DNA of 64,000 nucleotides from an uncultured Photobacterium sp. (lineage in GTDB: Bacteria > Pseudomonadota > Gammaproteobacteria > Enterobacterales > Vibrionaceae), in NCBI RefSeq assembly GCF_947039875.1, contig NZ_CAMRAN010000017.1, positions 1 to 64,000 on the forward strand, given 5' to 3'. The notes beneath the pieces were generated by a model. The model ran no database searches and had not been told where the DNA came from. It saw only the letters and a program-made list of their open reading frames with translations. The translations under genes were made by a program, and so were the position numbers. Positions 1-9,473 of this stretch are shown piece after piece; position 1 is the first letter of the stretch; each line of letters begins with the position of its first letter.

Positions 1-23
1 ATATTCTGTGATTCCATACCCAT
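1..23 (-). CDS. fdnH: Formate dehydrogenase iron-sulfur (beta) subunit, N-terminal fragment
   Basis: Only the first codons lie in the window: an ATG at 23-21 read leftward gives MGMESQN, which resembles the MAMETQD start of E. coli FdnH/FdxH. It begins three bases after the stop of the alpha-subunit gene, as expected for a translationally coupled fdnGHI-type operon. The beta subunit would carry four 4Fe-4S clusters and pass electrons to the membrane cytochrome b subunit. The call rests on seven residues plus position. Confidence 0.7.
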
Positions 24-26
24 GGC

Positions 27-3000
27 TTACTTCACCTTCTCTACGTTAACCAAAAATGCTTTGTATTCCGGTGTTTGTGAGTTAGCGTCACCCACACATG
101 GCGATAACGTATTCGCAAGGTAACCCGGCTTAGTATCGCCTTCGTAGCCCCAGTGAATAGGAATACCGACAGTGTGAACTGCTTGGCCGTTAACATGCAG
201 TGGTGTAATACGCTTAGATACATAAGCTTTAGCAACAATAGCGCCACGCTTAGAGGTTACACGCACCATATCAGCATTGTTAATGCCACGCTCTTTCGCT
301 AAACCTTCACCAATTTCGACAAATTGTTCTGGTTGTAATACCGCGTTGAAATGAGAGTGACTGGTCCAAGTATGGAAGTGTTCAGTCAGGCGATAAGTGG
401 TACCCACAAATGGATAATCCGCTTTAGTACCTAATTGTGCTGCATCATCTTTGAATAAACGTGCCGCTGGGTTTGAAACCACATTTTTATGTAATGGGTT
501 AGTGCCAATCGGTGTTTCAAATGGTTCGTAATGCTCAGGGAACGGACCTTCAGCCATTTTATCAAGTGCAAACAAACGGCCTACGCCTTCAGGTTGCATG
601 ATAAATGGACCCGCATTACTTGATGGTGGTAATTTAGCGTTAAAGTCAGGTACATCTGGGCCAACCCATTTGTTACCGTTCCATTCCACTAACATACGCG
701 CTTTATTCCATGGCGTACCGTCAGGACGTGTTGATGCACGGTTGTACAATACACGACGGTTAGCCGGCCAAGACCATGCCCAGTTTGGTGCAATACCTAA
801 GCCTGAAGGATCGCTGTTATCACGACGTGCAGTTTGGTTGCCCGCTTCAGTCCAACTACCGGTGTATAACCAACAAGCTGCATTGGTTGAACCATCCGCT
901 TTTAGTTTACTAAAACTTGATAGTTGCTTACCGTTGGCATCTTTACCGTTAAGTTCTTGTGCTAGCTCTTTGGTATTTGGCGCCGCAGGGATCGCATAAT
1001 TCCAATCAAGCGATAGGATAGGATCAGGGTATGTACCGCCTTCTTGTTGGTACATATCGCGCATCTTCAAGAAGATACCCGCTAGAATTTCAGCATCACC
1101 TTTTGCTTCTCCTGGCATATCAGCAGCTTTCCAGTGCCACTGTAACCAGCGCGCTGAACTTACGATAGTGCCATCTTCTTCAGCGAAACATGCACAAGGT
1201 AAACGGAACACTTCAGTGTCAATGCTTGCAGTATCAACTTCATTAACGTTAGGTTTATTTTGCCAGAACGTAGAGGTTTCAGTTGCAAGCGGATCAACAA
1301 CCACTAAGTATTTCAACTTAGATAAAGCATCCAATGTTTTTTGCTTGTTAGACATTGATGCAACAGGGTTGAAACCTTGACAGATATAGCCATTCATTTC
1401 GCCTTTGTTCATCATTTCGAACACGCGCAACATGTCGTAGCCTTGATCCCACTTCGGCATCATATCGTAGCCAAAGTTATTCTCAGTTGTTGCACTTTTG
1501 CCGTAGAAAGACTTCAGTAATGACACGAAGAATGCTGGGTAATGCTGCCAGTAGTTGGTTTGATCTGCTTCAAGTGCCACTGGGGTGTGGTGCTTAAGGT
1601 GAGCCGCTAGATCAACATCTTTGTCTGAAGGTAGTTTTAAGTAACCCGGTAGGCTTTGTGCTAATAAACCAAGGTCAGTAATACCTTGAATATTAGAGTG
1701 ACCACGCAAAGCATTAACACCGCCGCCAGCCATGCCCATATTACCTAATAGTAATTGGATCATTGCCATACAACGGATGTTTTCAGCGCCTTTAGAGTGC
1801 TGAGTCCAGCCTGTCGCATACAAGATAGTGGCAACGCGGTTATCCGCCGCTGTACTACCTAGTGCTTTACAGACGTGATCAAACATATCAATCGGTGTAC
1901 CGGTGATATTAGCAACAACATCAGGCGTGTAGCGAGATACGTGATCTTTAAGTAAATTCCATACACAACGAGGATGTTGTAGTGATTCATCCTTTAATGC
2001 ATAGCCTTGATCGTCAAGTTGGTAGAACCAGCTGCTACGATCATACTGACGTTTCTCAGCATCATAGCCAGAGAATAGACCATCGTGGAATGCATAGTCA
2101 TCACGCACAATAAAGCTAGCGTTGGTGTATGCTTTAACATACTCATGATTCACTTGACTGCTTGCCATTAGGTAACGAATAGCACCTAAAAGGAAAGCAA
2201 TATCAGCGCCCGAACGGATCGGTGCATAGTGATCAGCCACTGCTGCTGTACGCGTGAAGCGTGGATCAACCACGATAATTTCAGCGTTATTGGTCTTTTG
2301 AGCTTCAATCGCCCAGCGGAAACCTACAGGGTGTGCTTCTGCTGCGTTACCGCCCATAACAAGAATAAGGTCGGCATTTTTAATATCAACCCAGTTGTTG
2401 GTCATCGCGCCGCGGCCAAATGTTGGAGCAAGACTTGCTACCGTTGGACCGTGTCAAATACGCGCTTGAGTGTCTACAGGAACCATACCCAAACCACGAG
2501 CAAATTTCTGCGTCAACCAACCATTTTCATTACTTTCCGCTGAGGCACAAAGCATGCCTGTTGTTAGCCAGCGGTTAACCGTAGTGCCTTGTTCGTTTTT
2601 CTGAATAAGGTTTTCGTCACGGTCTTGTTTCATGAGTTTAGCGATACGGCTAAAGGCTTCGTCCCATGTTAGACGTTGCCATTTATCAGAGCCTGGAGCA
2701 CGGTATTCTGGGAATTTCAAACGTTGTTCGCTGTTGACAAAACCAGCTAGGCCCGCACCTTTAGGACATAATGCACCACGGCTTACTGGATGATCGGGAT
2801 CACCTTCAACGTGAAACACTTTTTGTTTAATATTACCGCCAGTAGCACCTGTGCTATACAGTAATGTGCCACAACCCACTGAACAATAAGAACACGTATT
2901 ACGCGTTTCTTTGGCTGCGGTTAATTTGAATTCACGAGCTTGAGCCCATGCTTTTTGCGGAATTGTGGCAAGCGAAGCTATAGTTGTTGTTGCTACAGCC

Positions 3001-3047
3001 CCCGCACACAATTTAAATAATTGACGTCTACTTATATTCAATCTCAA
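27..3047 (-). CDS. fdnG: Formate dehydrogenase-N alpha subunit, selenocysteine-containing
   Basis: Periplasmic molybdenum enzyme that oxidises formate to CO2 and feeds electrons to quinone through the beta and gamma subunits. The gene is one frame of 1006 residues interrupted by a TGA at 2456-2454, read as selenocysteine 198. The context DTQARI-U-HGPTVASLAPTF matches E. coli FdnG around Sec196 almost exactly. The N-terminus has a twin-arginine signal (SRRQLFK, residues 6-12), so export is by Tat. A CxxCxxxC 4Fe-4S motif (CSYCSVGC) follows at about residue 52. The C-terminus (PEYKAFLVNVEKVK) also matches FdnG. The start is TTG at 3047, four bases after AAGG; a second TTG at 3041 is possible. 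There is a good SECIS hairpin. Reading it as two genes or a nonsense mutant would be wrong. Confidence 0.97.
2425..2456 (-). promoter_or_regulatory. Bacterial SECIS element with the Sec UGA codon
   Basis: On the minus strand the UGA (2456-2454) is followed 11 bases later by a hairpin at 2442-2425. It has a GG/CC base, a single bulged U at 2440, an AGCAA/UUGCU stem and a GUC loop. The bulged U and GU-containing loop are the features SelB recognises in E. coli fdhF and fdnG. This directs selenocysteine insertion and implies that selA, selB, selC and selD exist elsewhere in the genome. Confidence 0.9.
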
Positions 3048-3922
3048 AAGACCTTATTAGAAATAAAGAAGAGGGTGAAATCTAAGTGGTTATTATATGG
3101 GGCAATATAAAGTCGTCAAATTTTGCTATTAGAAACAAATGGATAAAAAACAAAACAATAAATTAAATAATATAAATAACTATTTAAATATCATTAATAA
3201 TTAATGAAAGGTAATGATGTAAGGATTGCACTTTAAAATAAATTTATAGCTAATTATATTGTAACAATAATCATTGTCATTTGTACCTATTTTTGTTCTA
3301 TTATATTTAGTCATGTTTCATTTTTAATAGTAAATATATTGATATAATGTATGACAAATAAATAACTTATTTTTAAAGTGAATTTCAGTTAAAAGAACAC
3401 ATATTTTGAGGCTGTGTTATATTTTTTCTTTTAGCTATATAAAGGTTGTTATAATTTATTTCCTTTAGGTTACTATTTGTTTTTAATTTAAAATCAATTC
3501 GTTATGTTTTTTTTGGTCGGTATTTTTTATCTGTTAATTAACCATAAATAACAACGAAGCAATATAAAGTTAATAATATAAAAAAGATATAGGCCGCCAA
3601 ATACGTTTAATTAAATGCAATCTTAAGTATCATAATTGGAAATGTAAAAGGTTATTAAATGAACAATGTTAGTTTTTTTATATTTAATAACGCAGTTTTA
3701 TTTTATAAAAAATAGGGTTTGTAGTTGAAATTATGAATGTTTTTTATTTAAAAAAGTCACTAGTATTGGTCTGTTATTTTTGATTATTAAAAATAAAAAG
3801 AGAATAGTGCTATGAATATTTGAATAACTATAATTTATCAGAATATTTTAAAACTAAACAATAATAAGCTATTTAATAGATGAATTTTGCATCGCCTGAA
3901 GGTTGCGTTATCATTAGGGTAA
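3048..3922. other. AT-rich intergenic spacer between fdnG and mepA
   Basis: 875 bases between divergent genes, very AT-rich with many A/T homopolymer stretches. I see no convincing gene: the only open frames are under about 20 codons and lack ribosome sites. It must hold the promoters of fdnG and mepA. No clean FNR (TTGAT-N4-ATCAA) site could be picked out by eye. Confidence 0.6.
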
Positions 3923-3946
3923 TTGAGGTCAAAAAGGAAGAATAAT

Positions 3947-4783
3947 GTGTTCAGGATGATAATTACAGGGTTGATATTTGTTTGTATAAGTCAGAGCGTA
4001 ATGGCAACACCATGGGAAAAAGTAAAAAAACCCAGTAAAGGGGATTCAAGATCGATTGGTTCATATGCCAATGGATGTCTTGCTGGTGGTGAGCGCTTAC
4101 CGCTACAAGGTGATGGTTATCAGGTGATACGTTCTGAGCGTGGCCGTTATTATGGTCATCATGAAATGATTGTTTTTTTGCAGCAATTAATGAAGCAATC
4201 ACAGCAACTAAAAATTGGCAATGTATTGGTGAGTGATATTGCGATGCCCCGTGGTGGTCGCTTCTCATCTGGGCATGCAAGTCATCAAACAGGCCTTGAT
4301 GCTGATATTTGGTTGAGAATACCTGATAAACCATTATCACCACAGGCACTAAAAACAGTTTCAGCATTGCCGATGGTCGATGTGAAAAATTACAAGATCA
4401 TTGACAAGAACTGGAGCTCAAAGCAAGCACAATTAATTCAACTTGTTGCCAGTGATGATCGCGTTGCTCGTATTTTTGTCCATCCAGTGATCAAACAACA
4501 ACTATGTAAAGCAAAGTGGAAAGACCGTAATTGGCTTAGTAAAGTACGTCCTTGGTTTGGTCATTATTACCATTTCCATGTGCGCTTAAATTGCCCTGCA
4601 GGAAGTACGGCTTGTGAAACACAAGCACCACCGCCAGCAGGTGATGGTTGTGGTACTGAACTTGCTTCGTGGTCACCTAATTATAAAGCACCGGTGACGA
4701 GTGAATCAGTTAAGGCTGTTAAACCTAAGCCCAAACCTGTGAAAGTATTACCACCTATGTGTGCGATAGTATTAAAAAGTTAG
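3947..4783 (+). CDS. mepA: Penicillin-insensitive murein endopeptidase MepA
   Basis: Periplasmic LAS-family zinc peptidase that cuts D-Ala-meso-DAP cross-bridges in peptidoglycan. From the GTG at 3947 it has 278 residues (E. coli MepA has 274). It opens with a signal peptide (IITGLIFVCISQSVMA), and TPWEKV begins the mature protein. The metal motif GHASHQTGLDADIW is at about residues 109-122, with H110/H113 and D118/D120. The second histidine cluster, GHYYHFHVRL, is near residue 205. I chose GTG 3947 because AGGAAG ends six bases upstream. An upstream TTG at 3923 in the same frame lacks a ribosome site, and ATG 3956 is an alternative. It stands alone and ends in a terminator shared with the converging yfhL. 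Confidence 0.93.
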   Translation: MFRMIITGLIFVCISQSVMATPWEKVKKPSKGDSRSIGSYANGCLAGGERLPLQGDGYQVIRSERGRYYGHHEMIVFLQQLMKQSQQLKIGNVLVSDIAMPRGGRFSSGHASHQTGLDADIWLRIPDKPLSPQALKTVSALPMVDVKNYKIIDKNWSSKQAQLIQLVASDDRVARIFVHPVIKQQLCKAKWKDRNWLSKVRPWFGHYYHFHVRLNCPAGSTACETQAPPPAGDGCGTELASWSPNYKAPVTSESVKAVKPKPKPVKVLPPMCAIVLKS

Positions 4784-4814
4784 GTTTTTGCTAGAACTAG
4801 TAAATGATATGACA

Positions 4815-4853
4815 TAAAAAAGCGCCGCCCAGTTAACTGAGCGGCGCTTTTTT
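4815..4853. terminator. Bidirectional Rho-independent terminator, mepA / yfhL
   Basis: A perfect GCGCCGC/GCGGCGC stem is flanked by A6 on the left and T6 on the right. It lies between the convergent mepA and yfhL, so it can stop transcription from both sides. Confidence 0.92.
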
Positions 4854-4874
4854 GATACGGTTTATTAGTGATGA

Positions 4875-5129
4875 CTAAGCAAGACCTTGCAAGGTGACAA
4901 ACTTTTCAAGTAGTTCGTCATCTGATTCGATATGTTCAGGATCAGTAATAATGCAATTGGTGATCGGACAAACTGACTGGCAGGTTGGCTTATCATAGTG
5001 CCCTTTACATTCAGTGCAGCGATCAGGATTAATTTCGTAAAATTCATCCCCCATGGTAATGGCCTCATTTGGACATTCAGGATCACACATATCACAGTTA
5101 ATGCATTTAGTTGTAATGAGCAGTGCCAT
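4875..5129 (-). CDS. yfhL: YfhL-family 2x[4Fe-4S] ferredoxin
   Basis: An 84-residue ferredoxin. The first cluster motif is CINCDMCDPECP (residues 9-20). The second half has CTECKGHYDKPTC followed by a C-x3-CP stretch, the spacing with an inserted loop typical of YfhL/Alvin-type ferredoxins. It lies five bases downstream of trhP on the same strand, so the two are surely co-transcribed. In E. coli yfhL is elsewhere. The pairing suggests it serves the iron-sulfur protein TrhP, but that is inference. Confidence 0.9.
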   Translation of the reverse strand: MALLITTKCINCDMCDPECPNEAITMGDEFYEINPDRCTECKGHYDKPTCQSVCPITNCIITDPEHIESDDELLEKFVTLQGLA

Positions 5130-5134
5130 AATGC

Positions 5135-6523
5135 TTATTTACCGTCTTTAGGGGCGTGTGGGTTACGGGTATCTTCACCGTTACTTAAATTACGCATTAA
5201 TAGACCAAAACTTAGGTCCATGTCTGATGGCATTGGAATAAACACAAAGTGACCATTACCTTTGGCATCATCAATCACTTCTGATTTACGGTTTTCCATG
5301 GTTTCAAGTTTGAAGACAACGTTACCTTGCGGTGTCATTACTTCAAGGCTGTCACCAACAATGAACTTGTTCTTTACTTCAACTTCAGCAAGGTCGCCAC
5401 GGCGTTTACCTGTAAACTCACCAACAAATTGTTGAGTTTCTGAAATTGAGTAACCGTAATCATAATTTTGGTAAGCATCATGAGTGTGGCGACGAAGGAA
5501 ACCTTCAGTGTAACCACGGTGCGCTAGGCTTTCTAATGTACCCAGTAATGAGTCATCAAATGGTTTGCCAGCAACAGCATCATCGATCGCTTTACGGTAA
5601 ACTTGCGCAGTACGAGCACAGTAGTAGAACGATTTAGTACGGCCTTCAATTTTTAGTGAGTGCACACCCATTTTAGTTAGGCGCTCAACATGTTGTACTG
5701 CACGAAGATCTTTAGAGTTCATGATGTAAGTACCATGTTCATCTTCAAATGCCGCCATTTTTTCTTCAGGACGGTGAGATTCACTTAGTAGCACAACATC
5801 ATCAATTGGCTTACCTAGACCTAATGTATTGTTTGGACGCTCTTCAACTTCTTGAATCTGAATTGCATCTTGAACTTCAACAATTTGACCTGAATCATTC
5901 TCAACGGCTTTTTCTACTTTGTATTCCCAACGGCATGAGTTAGTGCATGTACCTTGGTTTGGATCGCGTTTGTTGATGTAGCCAGATAATAAACAACGAC
6001 CAGAATACGCCATGCAAAGTGCGCCATGAACAAAGATTTCTAGTTCAGTATCAGGGCAATGCTCACGAATTTCTTCGATTTCTTCTAATGATAGTTCACG
6101 TGAAAGAATAACACGCTCAACGCCTTGGCTTGCCCAGAATTTTACGGTTGCCCAGTTAACAGCATTTGCTTGTACTGACAGGTGAATAACAACCTCAGGA
6201 AACGCTTCACGTACCATCATGATTAGACCTGGATCTGACATGATAAGTGCATCAGGACCCATATCGACAATTGGCTTTAAATCACGAATAAAGGTTTTAA
6301 GCTTAGAGTTATGCGGTTGAATATTACAGACCACATACAGCTTTTTACCTTGTGCGTGTGCTTCATCGATACCAATTTTAAGGTTATCGTGGTTGAATTC
6401 ATTATTACGAACGCGAAGGCTGTAACGTGGTTGACCTGCATAGACAGCATCTGCACCATAGGCAAAGGCATAACGCATGTTTTTAAGGCTACCGGCTGGA
6501 GATAATAATTCTGGTTTAAACAT
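5135..6523 (-). CDS. trhP: tRNA 5-hydroxyuridine synthesis protein TrhP (YegQ, U32 family)
   Basis: A 462-residue member of the U32 'peptidase' family. E. coli TrhP/YegQ (about 450 residues) is needed for prephenate-dependent hydroxylation of uridine 34 in tRNAs, the first step towards cmo5U. The start MFKPELLSPAGSLKNM is characteristic. The U32 signature and cysteine cluster are visible as EIFVHGALCMAYSGRC, then a later CTNSC, which are the likely iron-sulfur ligands. The gene leads the yfhL pair with a five-base gap and is divergent from the metal permease. It should not be read as a protease: characterised U32 relatives act in tRNA modification, rRNA modification or ubiquinone hydroxylation. 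Confidence 0.92.
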   Translation of the reverse strand: MFKPELLSPAGSLKNMRYAFAYGADAVYAGQPRYSLRVRNNEFNHDNLKIGIDEAHAQGKKLYVVCNIQPHNSKLKTFIRDLKPIVDMGPDALIMSDPGLIMMVREAFPEVVIHLSVQANAVNWATVKFWASQGVERVILSRELSLEEIEEIREHCPDTELEIFVHGALCMAYSGRCLLSGYINKRDPNQGTCTNSCRWEYKVEKAVENDSGQIVEVQDAIQIQEVEERPNNTLGLGKPIDDVVLLSESHRPEEKMAAFEDEHGTYIMNSKDLRAVQHVERLTKMGVHSLKIEGRTKSFYYCARTAQVYRKAIDDAVAGKPFDDSLLGTLESLAHRGYTEGFLRRHTHDAYQNYDYGYSISETQQFVGEFTGKRRGDLAEVEVKNKFIVGDSLEVMTPQGNVVFKLETMENRKSEVIDDAKGNGHFVFIPMPSDMDLSFGLLMRNLSNGEDTRNPHAPKDGK

Positions 6524-6723
6524 TGCTCAATTCTCTTAGATGTCTGATTCCAAATCAGCCTATAACACCTAGTGCTATAGGGAGGAGGCGAGATTCTACT
6601 TTTTTCATTCCCACATTGCCAATTTTCTTGAAAATAATGATTCTCTACGGCAATTGATCGCACCATTAACGGAAATTTAGCACTATTCTCAATAGTAATT
6701 GTTGGAGTTTAATCTGTTCGTTA

Positions 6724-6752
6724 ATGCACTAAAATACATACTTAGTATGCAT
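6724..6752. promoter_or_regulatory. Inverted repeat in the trhP / metal-permease divergent region
   Basis: CATAC-TTA-GTATG (6737-6749) is a perfect 5-bp inverted repeat, with an outer ATGCA/TGCAT pair at 6724-6728 and 6748-6752. It sits 90-120 bp upstream of the permease start, a plausible operator position. I cannot assign a regulator. Confidence 0.35.
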
Positions 6753-6843
6753 TAAATACATTAGATATATTTTAGGGCAACATGTAAGGATTGTTTGCAT
6801 AATGTTGCTACTAGTTTAATCGCAATATATTAAGAAGGTATAT

Positions 6844-8301
6844 ATGATCGGGCAAGATATTGGTGGATTGGTTATCCACTTGTTTTCTACATTTGGGAAT
6901 ATGGTTTGGCAAATCTTTTGGCCATTAGCATTTGGTTTAATGTTGTCGTCATGGATACGTAATTTATTACCTGTTTCAAGTGTGGTTAAGCACTTAGGTA
7001 AAACGACCGTAGTGAGTCTTGGCTTTACTACCTTTTTAGGCATGGTGTCATCATCATGTTCATATGCTGCGGCGTCACTGTCTCATACTTTACTGACGAA
7101 AAAAGCGACTGTTGCTAACGCAATGGCATTTTTGGTTTCAAGTACCAACTTGATCATAGAAATGTTCATTGTCTTAGTTGCTTTGATGGGCTGGACATTT
7201 TTTTGGGGTGAGGTAATCGGTGGTTTGATTTTAATTGTAACCGCTGGGGTTTTATTTAGCCGTTTTTATCCAAAAGATGTTGAACAAGAATTGCGTCAAC
7301 ACCTCTTGGATGCGCAACCCCAAAAAGCAAGCTGTGGTATGGATATGTCAAAGATGAAGGCTAGCGACAGTGACTGCGGCATGGATATGTCGAAGATGAA
7401 AGCTGACGACAGTGACTGCGGCATGGACATGTCTAAGATGAAGTCTGACGACAGTAACTGCGGCATGGATATGTCGAAGATGAAAGCTGACGACAGTGAC
7501 TGCGGCATGGACATGTCTAAGATGAAGTCTGACGACAGTGACTGCGGCATGGACATGTCTAAAATGAAGTCTGATGACAGTGATTGCGGCATGGATATGT
7601 CAAACATGAAGTCTGACGACAGTGACTGTGGTATGGATATGTCAAACATGAAGTCTGGCGATCATTCTGCAATGAAGATGGCTGCTGAGCCTCAATCTGC
7701 CACCATGGAAAAAATTACCAAGTCAGCGGGTTTCTTCCAAATGGATATTGCCATGATTGGTAAAGAAATCCTGATCGGGGTGGTGGTATCTTCCATTTTA
7801 ATTGCATTAATGCCTCAAGATGGTTGGCGCGATCTGTTTATTAGTAATGATGCTGGTTTACCTGTGTGGTTACATTCTTTCTTAGATGTGATTATTGGTA
7901 TTTTTGTGGCAATGATTGCTTATGTTTGTTCTGTGGGTAATCTGATTTTAGCGGCAGCATTGTGGCATGGTGGTATTTCATTTGGTGGCGTGATTGGTTT
8001 CATTCTATCGGATGTGTTAACTATTCCAATGATTCGTGTTTACCAAAAATACTACGGTAAACGTCCAACGAAATGGATGGTTGGATTGTTATTCGTGTCT
8101 ATCTTATTTACTGGTTTGTGTGTTGATGCAATCTTTAATGGTTTTGGTTGGGTTACCGCTGACCAAACAGTACGTGCATTAAATCAATCAGGCTTTGGTT
8201 TGAACTTCACCACCGTGATGAACCTTATCTTTATTCCTGTTTCTATTTGGTATTACCGTTTAGGTAAAAAAGCCAATGCAAGCATGGGAATGAGCATGTA
8301 A
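6844..8301 (+). CDS. Heavy-metal (Cu/Zn-type) efflux permease with Met/Cys/Asp repeats
   Basis: A 485-residue membrane protein of the DUF318/permease group. It is closest by recollection to the SO_0444-type Cu/Zn efflux transporters. Each half holds several hydrophobic spans. The N-half has the conserved SSSCSYAAASLSHTL and the C-half has CSVGNLILAAALW, each with a membrane-embedded cysteine. Between them (residues about 164-275) lies a hydrophilic loop of eight 14-residue repeats with consensus CGMDMSKMKSDDSD, which should bind soft metals. AAGG lies six bases before the ATG. It has its own terminator, so it is a single-gene unit. Substrate (copper, zinc or other) is inferred, not shown. Confidence 0.82.
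   Translation: MIGQDIGGLVIHLFSTFGNMVWQIFWPLAFGLMLSSWIRNLLPVSSVVKHLGKTTVVSLGFTTFLGMVSSSCSYAAASLSHTLLTKKATVANAMAFLVSSTNLIIEMFIVLVALMGWTFFWGEVIGGLILIVTAGVLFSRFYPKDVEQELRQHLLDAQPQKASCGMDMSKMKASDSDCGMDMSKMKADDSDCGMDMSKMKSDDSNCGMDMSKMKADDSDCGMDMSKMKSDDSDCGMDMSKMKSDDSDCGMDMSNMKSDDSDCGMDMSNMKSGDHSAMKMAAEPQSATMEKITKSAGFFQMDIAMIGKEILIGVVVSSILIALMPQDGWRDLFISNDAGLPVWLHSFLDVIIGIFVAMIAYVCSVGNLILAAALWHGGISFGGVIGFILSDVLTIPMIRVYQKYYGKRPTKWMVGLLFVSILFTGLCVDAIFNGFGWVTADQTVRALNQSGFGLNFTTVMNLIFIPVSIWYYRLGKKANASMGMSM
7333..7668 (+). repeat. Eight tandem 42-bp coding repeats
   Basis: Eight in-frame 42-bp units run from 7333 to 7668 without a gap. Each encodes a variant of CGMDMSKMKSDDSD; the last two have N for K at position 7, and the final one ends SGDHS. 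The units are nearly identical at DNA level, with changes mostly at A/S codons and third positions. That points to recent copying and probable copy-number variation. Confidence 0.97.
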
Positions 8302-8348
8302 CGCGGATAAACGTTTATAACGAACAGTTTATCAGTAAACAGCAAAAG

Positions 8349-8385
8349 AGCCGTCATGTGCTAACACCTGACGGCTGTTTTTGTT
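8349..8385 (+). terminator. Rho-independent terminator of the metal permease
   Basis: AGCCGTCA (8349-8356) pairs perfectly with TGACGGCT (8369-8376), followed by GTTTTTGTT. It lies 50 bases after the permease stop. Confidence 0.88.
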
Positions 8386-8435
8386 ATTCAAGCAATACTT
8401 ATATAGCTGAAAATTTAATCTCGAAAATATAGAGA

Positions 8436-9350
8436 TTAACCTTTGTTTTCTAAGCCGCCGATAACATCAAATAGGTTGGGTAAAAATGCAGAGAACTCGC
8501 CGCCCATTAATGACAGGTCAGCATCAATGCGCTGTGCCATATCTTCACGGTCGATATCTTCGTTTTGATCTTTTAATTCATCAGAGAATTTAAGACGCTT
8601 AACGGTTAAGTCATCGGCCAGAATAAAATCAATGCGGTCTTGCCAATTCAGTGCCAGTTTAGTGACTACTTTATTCGCTTCAATGTGCGCTAGAATCTCA
8701 TCGCAATTTAAATCTTGTTGCTTACAACGGATCACACCACCGTCTTCTTCAACAGCTTTAAATTCAGCTTCTTCACCAATGGTAAAACCTTGTGGTGATT
8801 GGTTGCTGCGAACCCATTCTGTCAGGGTTAATGCTAATGGTTTTTCAGGTACAACCGGAACAACCGGTAAGCTACCGATTGATTTACGTAATAATGCTAA
8901 AACATCTTCAGCTTTTTTGTAGCTACCCGCATCAACCACAATGTAGCCTAATTTAGGCATGATTAACGCATAAGTTTGATGTTGACGACTGAATGCGCGT
9001 GGTAATAAATCCATCACTATTTCGTCTTTGAGGGTATCTTTCTCAGTCTTTTTCAATTTACGACCAAGATCTTTTTCCTGCATTTCAATTTTGTTGTTCA
9101 ATGATTCTTTGATCACTGACGCTGGCAGCATTTTTTCTTCTTTGCGAGCACAAATTAAAATGTTGTCACCAGAAACATGGGTAAACATATCGCCATGTTT
9201 ACCTAATGCGTGTGCCCAGCCAAATTTTTGAATGTCTTGGCTACCACAGGGTGTAAAGCGGAATTCTTCCAGCTGTTTTTCTATTTGGTCTGCATTTAAG
9301 TCAATCTCACGCGTAAAACGGTAAGTCAGTATATTTTTAAACCACATCAT
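8436..9350 (-). CDS. rdgC: Recombination-associated protein RdgC
   Basis: A nucleoid-associated DNA-binding protein that forms a ring around DNA and limits RecA activity. The sequence is clearly Rdg[11 protein letters not shown] at the start, [37 protein letters not shown] and LPRAFSRQ. The C-terminal half has [22 protein letters not shown] and [16 protein letters not shown]. Length is about 304 residues (E. coli 303). I start it at ATG 9350, ten bases after AGGAAG. An upstream in-frame GTG at 9359 sits too close to that site. It is monocistronic, upstream of the VOC gene on the same strand. Confidence 0.96.
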   Translation of the reverse strand: MMWFKNILTYRFTREIDLNADQIEKQLEEFRFTPCGSQDIQKFGWAHALGKHGDMFTHVSGDNILICARKEEKMLPASVIKESLNNKIEMQEKDLGRKLKKTEKDTLKDEIVMDLLPRAFSRQHQTYALIMPKLGYIVVDAGSYKKAEDVLALLRKSIGSLPVVPVVPEKPLALTLTEWVRSNQSPQGFTIGEEAEFKAVEEDGGVIRCKQQDLNCDEILAHIEANKVVTKLALNWQDRIDFILADDLTVKRLKFSDELKDQNEDIDREDMAQRIDADLSLMGGEFSAFLPNLFDVIGGLENKG

Positions 9351-9473
9351 GCTAGTCACACTTCCTAGGGTAAACAGTTGGGAGCTTATCTTAACTCAAC
9401 CGCTGTAAATTACTAAGTAGCGTTTGTGATTGTTGCAAGGATTGGCGACCACCAATCCTTTAACTCAAAAATA

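Noticed and set aside
2229-2543. 104-residue plus-strand ORF
   Set aside because: Antisense to fdnG; no ribosome site or recognisable motif.
27-3047. Two separate genes, or a nonsense-mutated formate dehydrogenase
   Set aside because: The single in-frame TGA lies exactly at the Sec position of FdnG and has a proper SECIS hairpin, so it is one functional frame.
7296-7649. 117-residue repetitive ORF on the minus strand (DISMPQSLSS repeats)
   Set aside because: It is the antisense image of the 42-bp coding repeats; the plus-strand frame has clear family homology.
7333-7668. CRISPR-like array of short repeats
   Set aside because: Units are contiguous, have no spacers, keep reading frame and encode a repeated peptide inside a permease.
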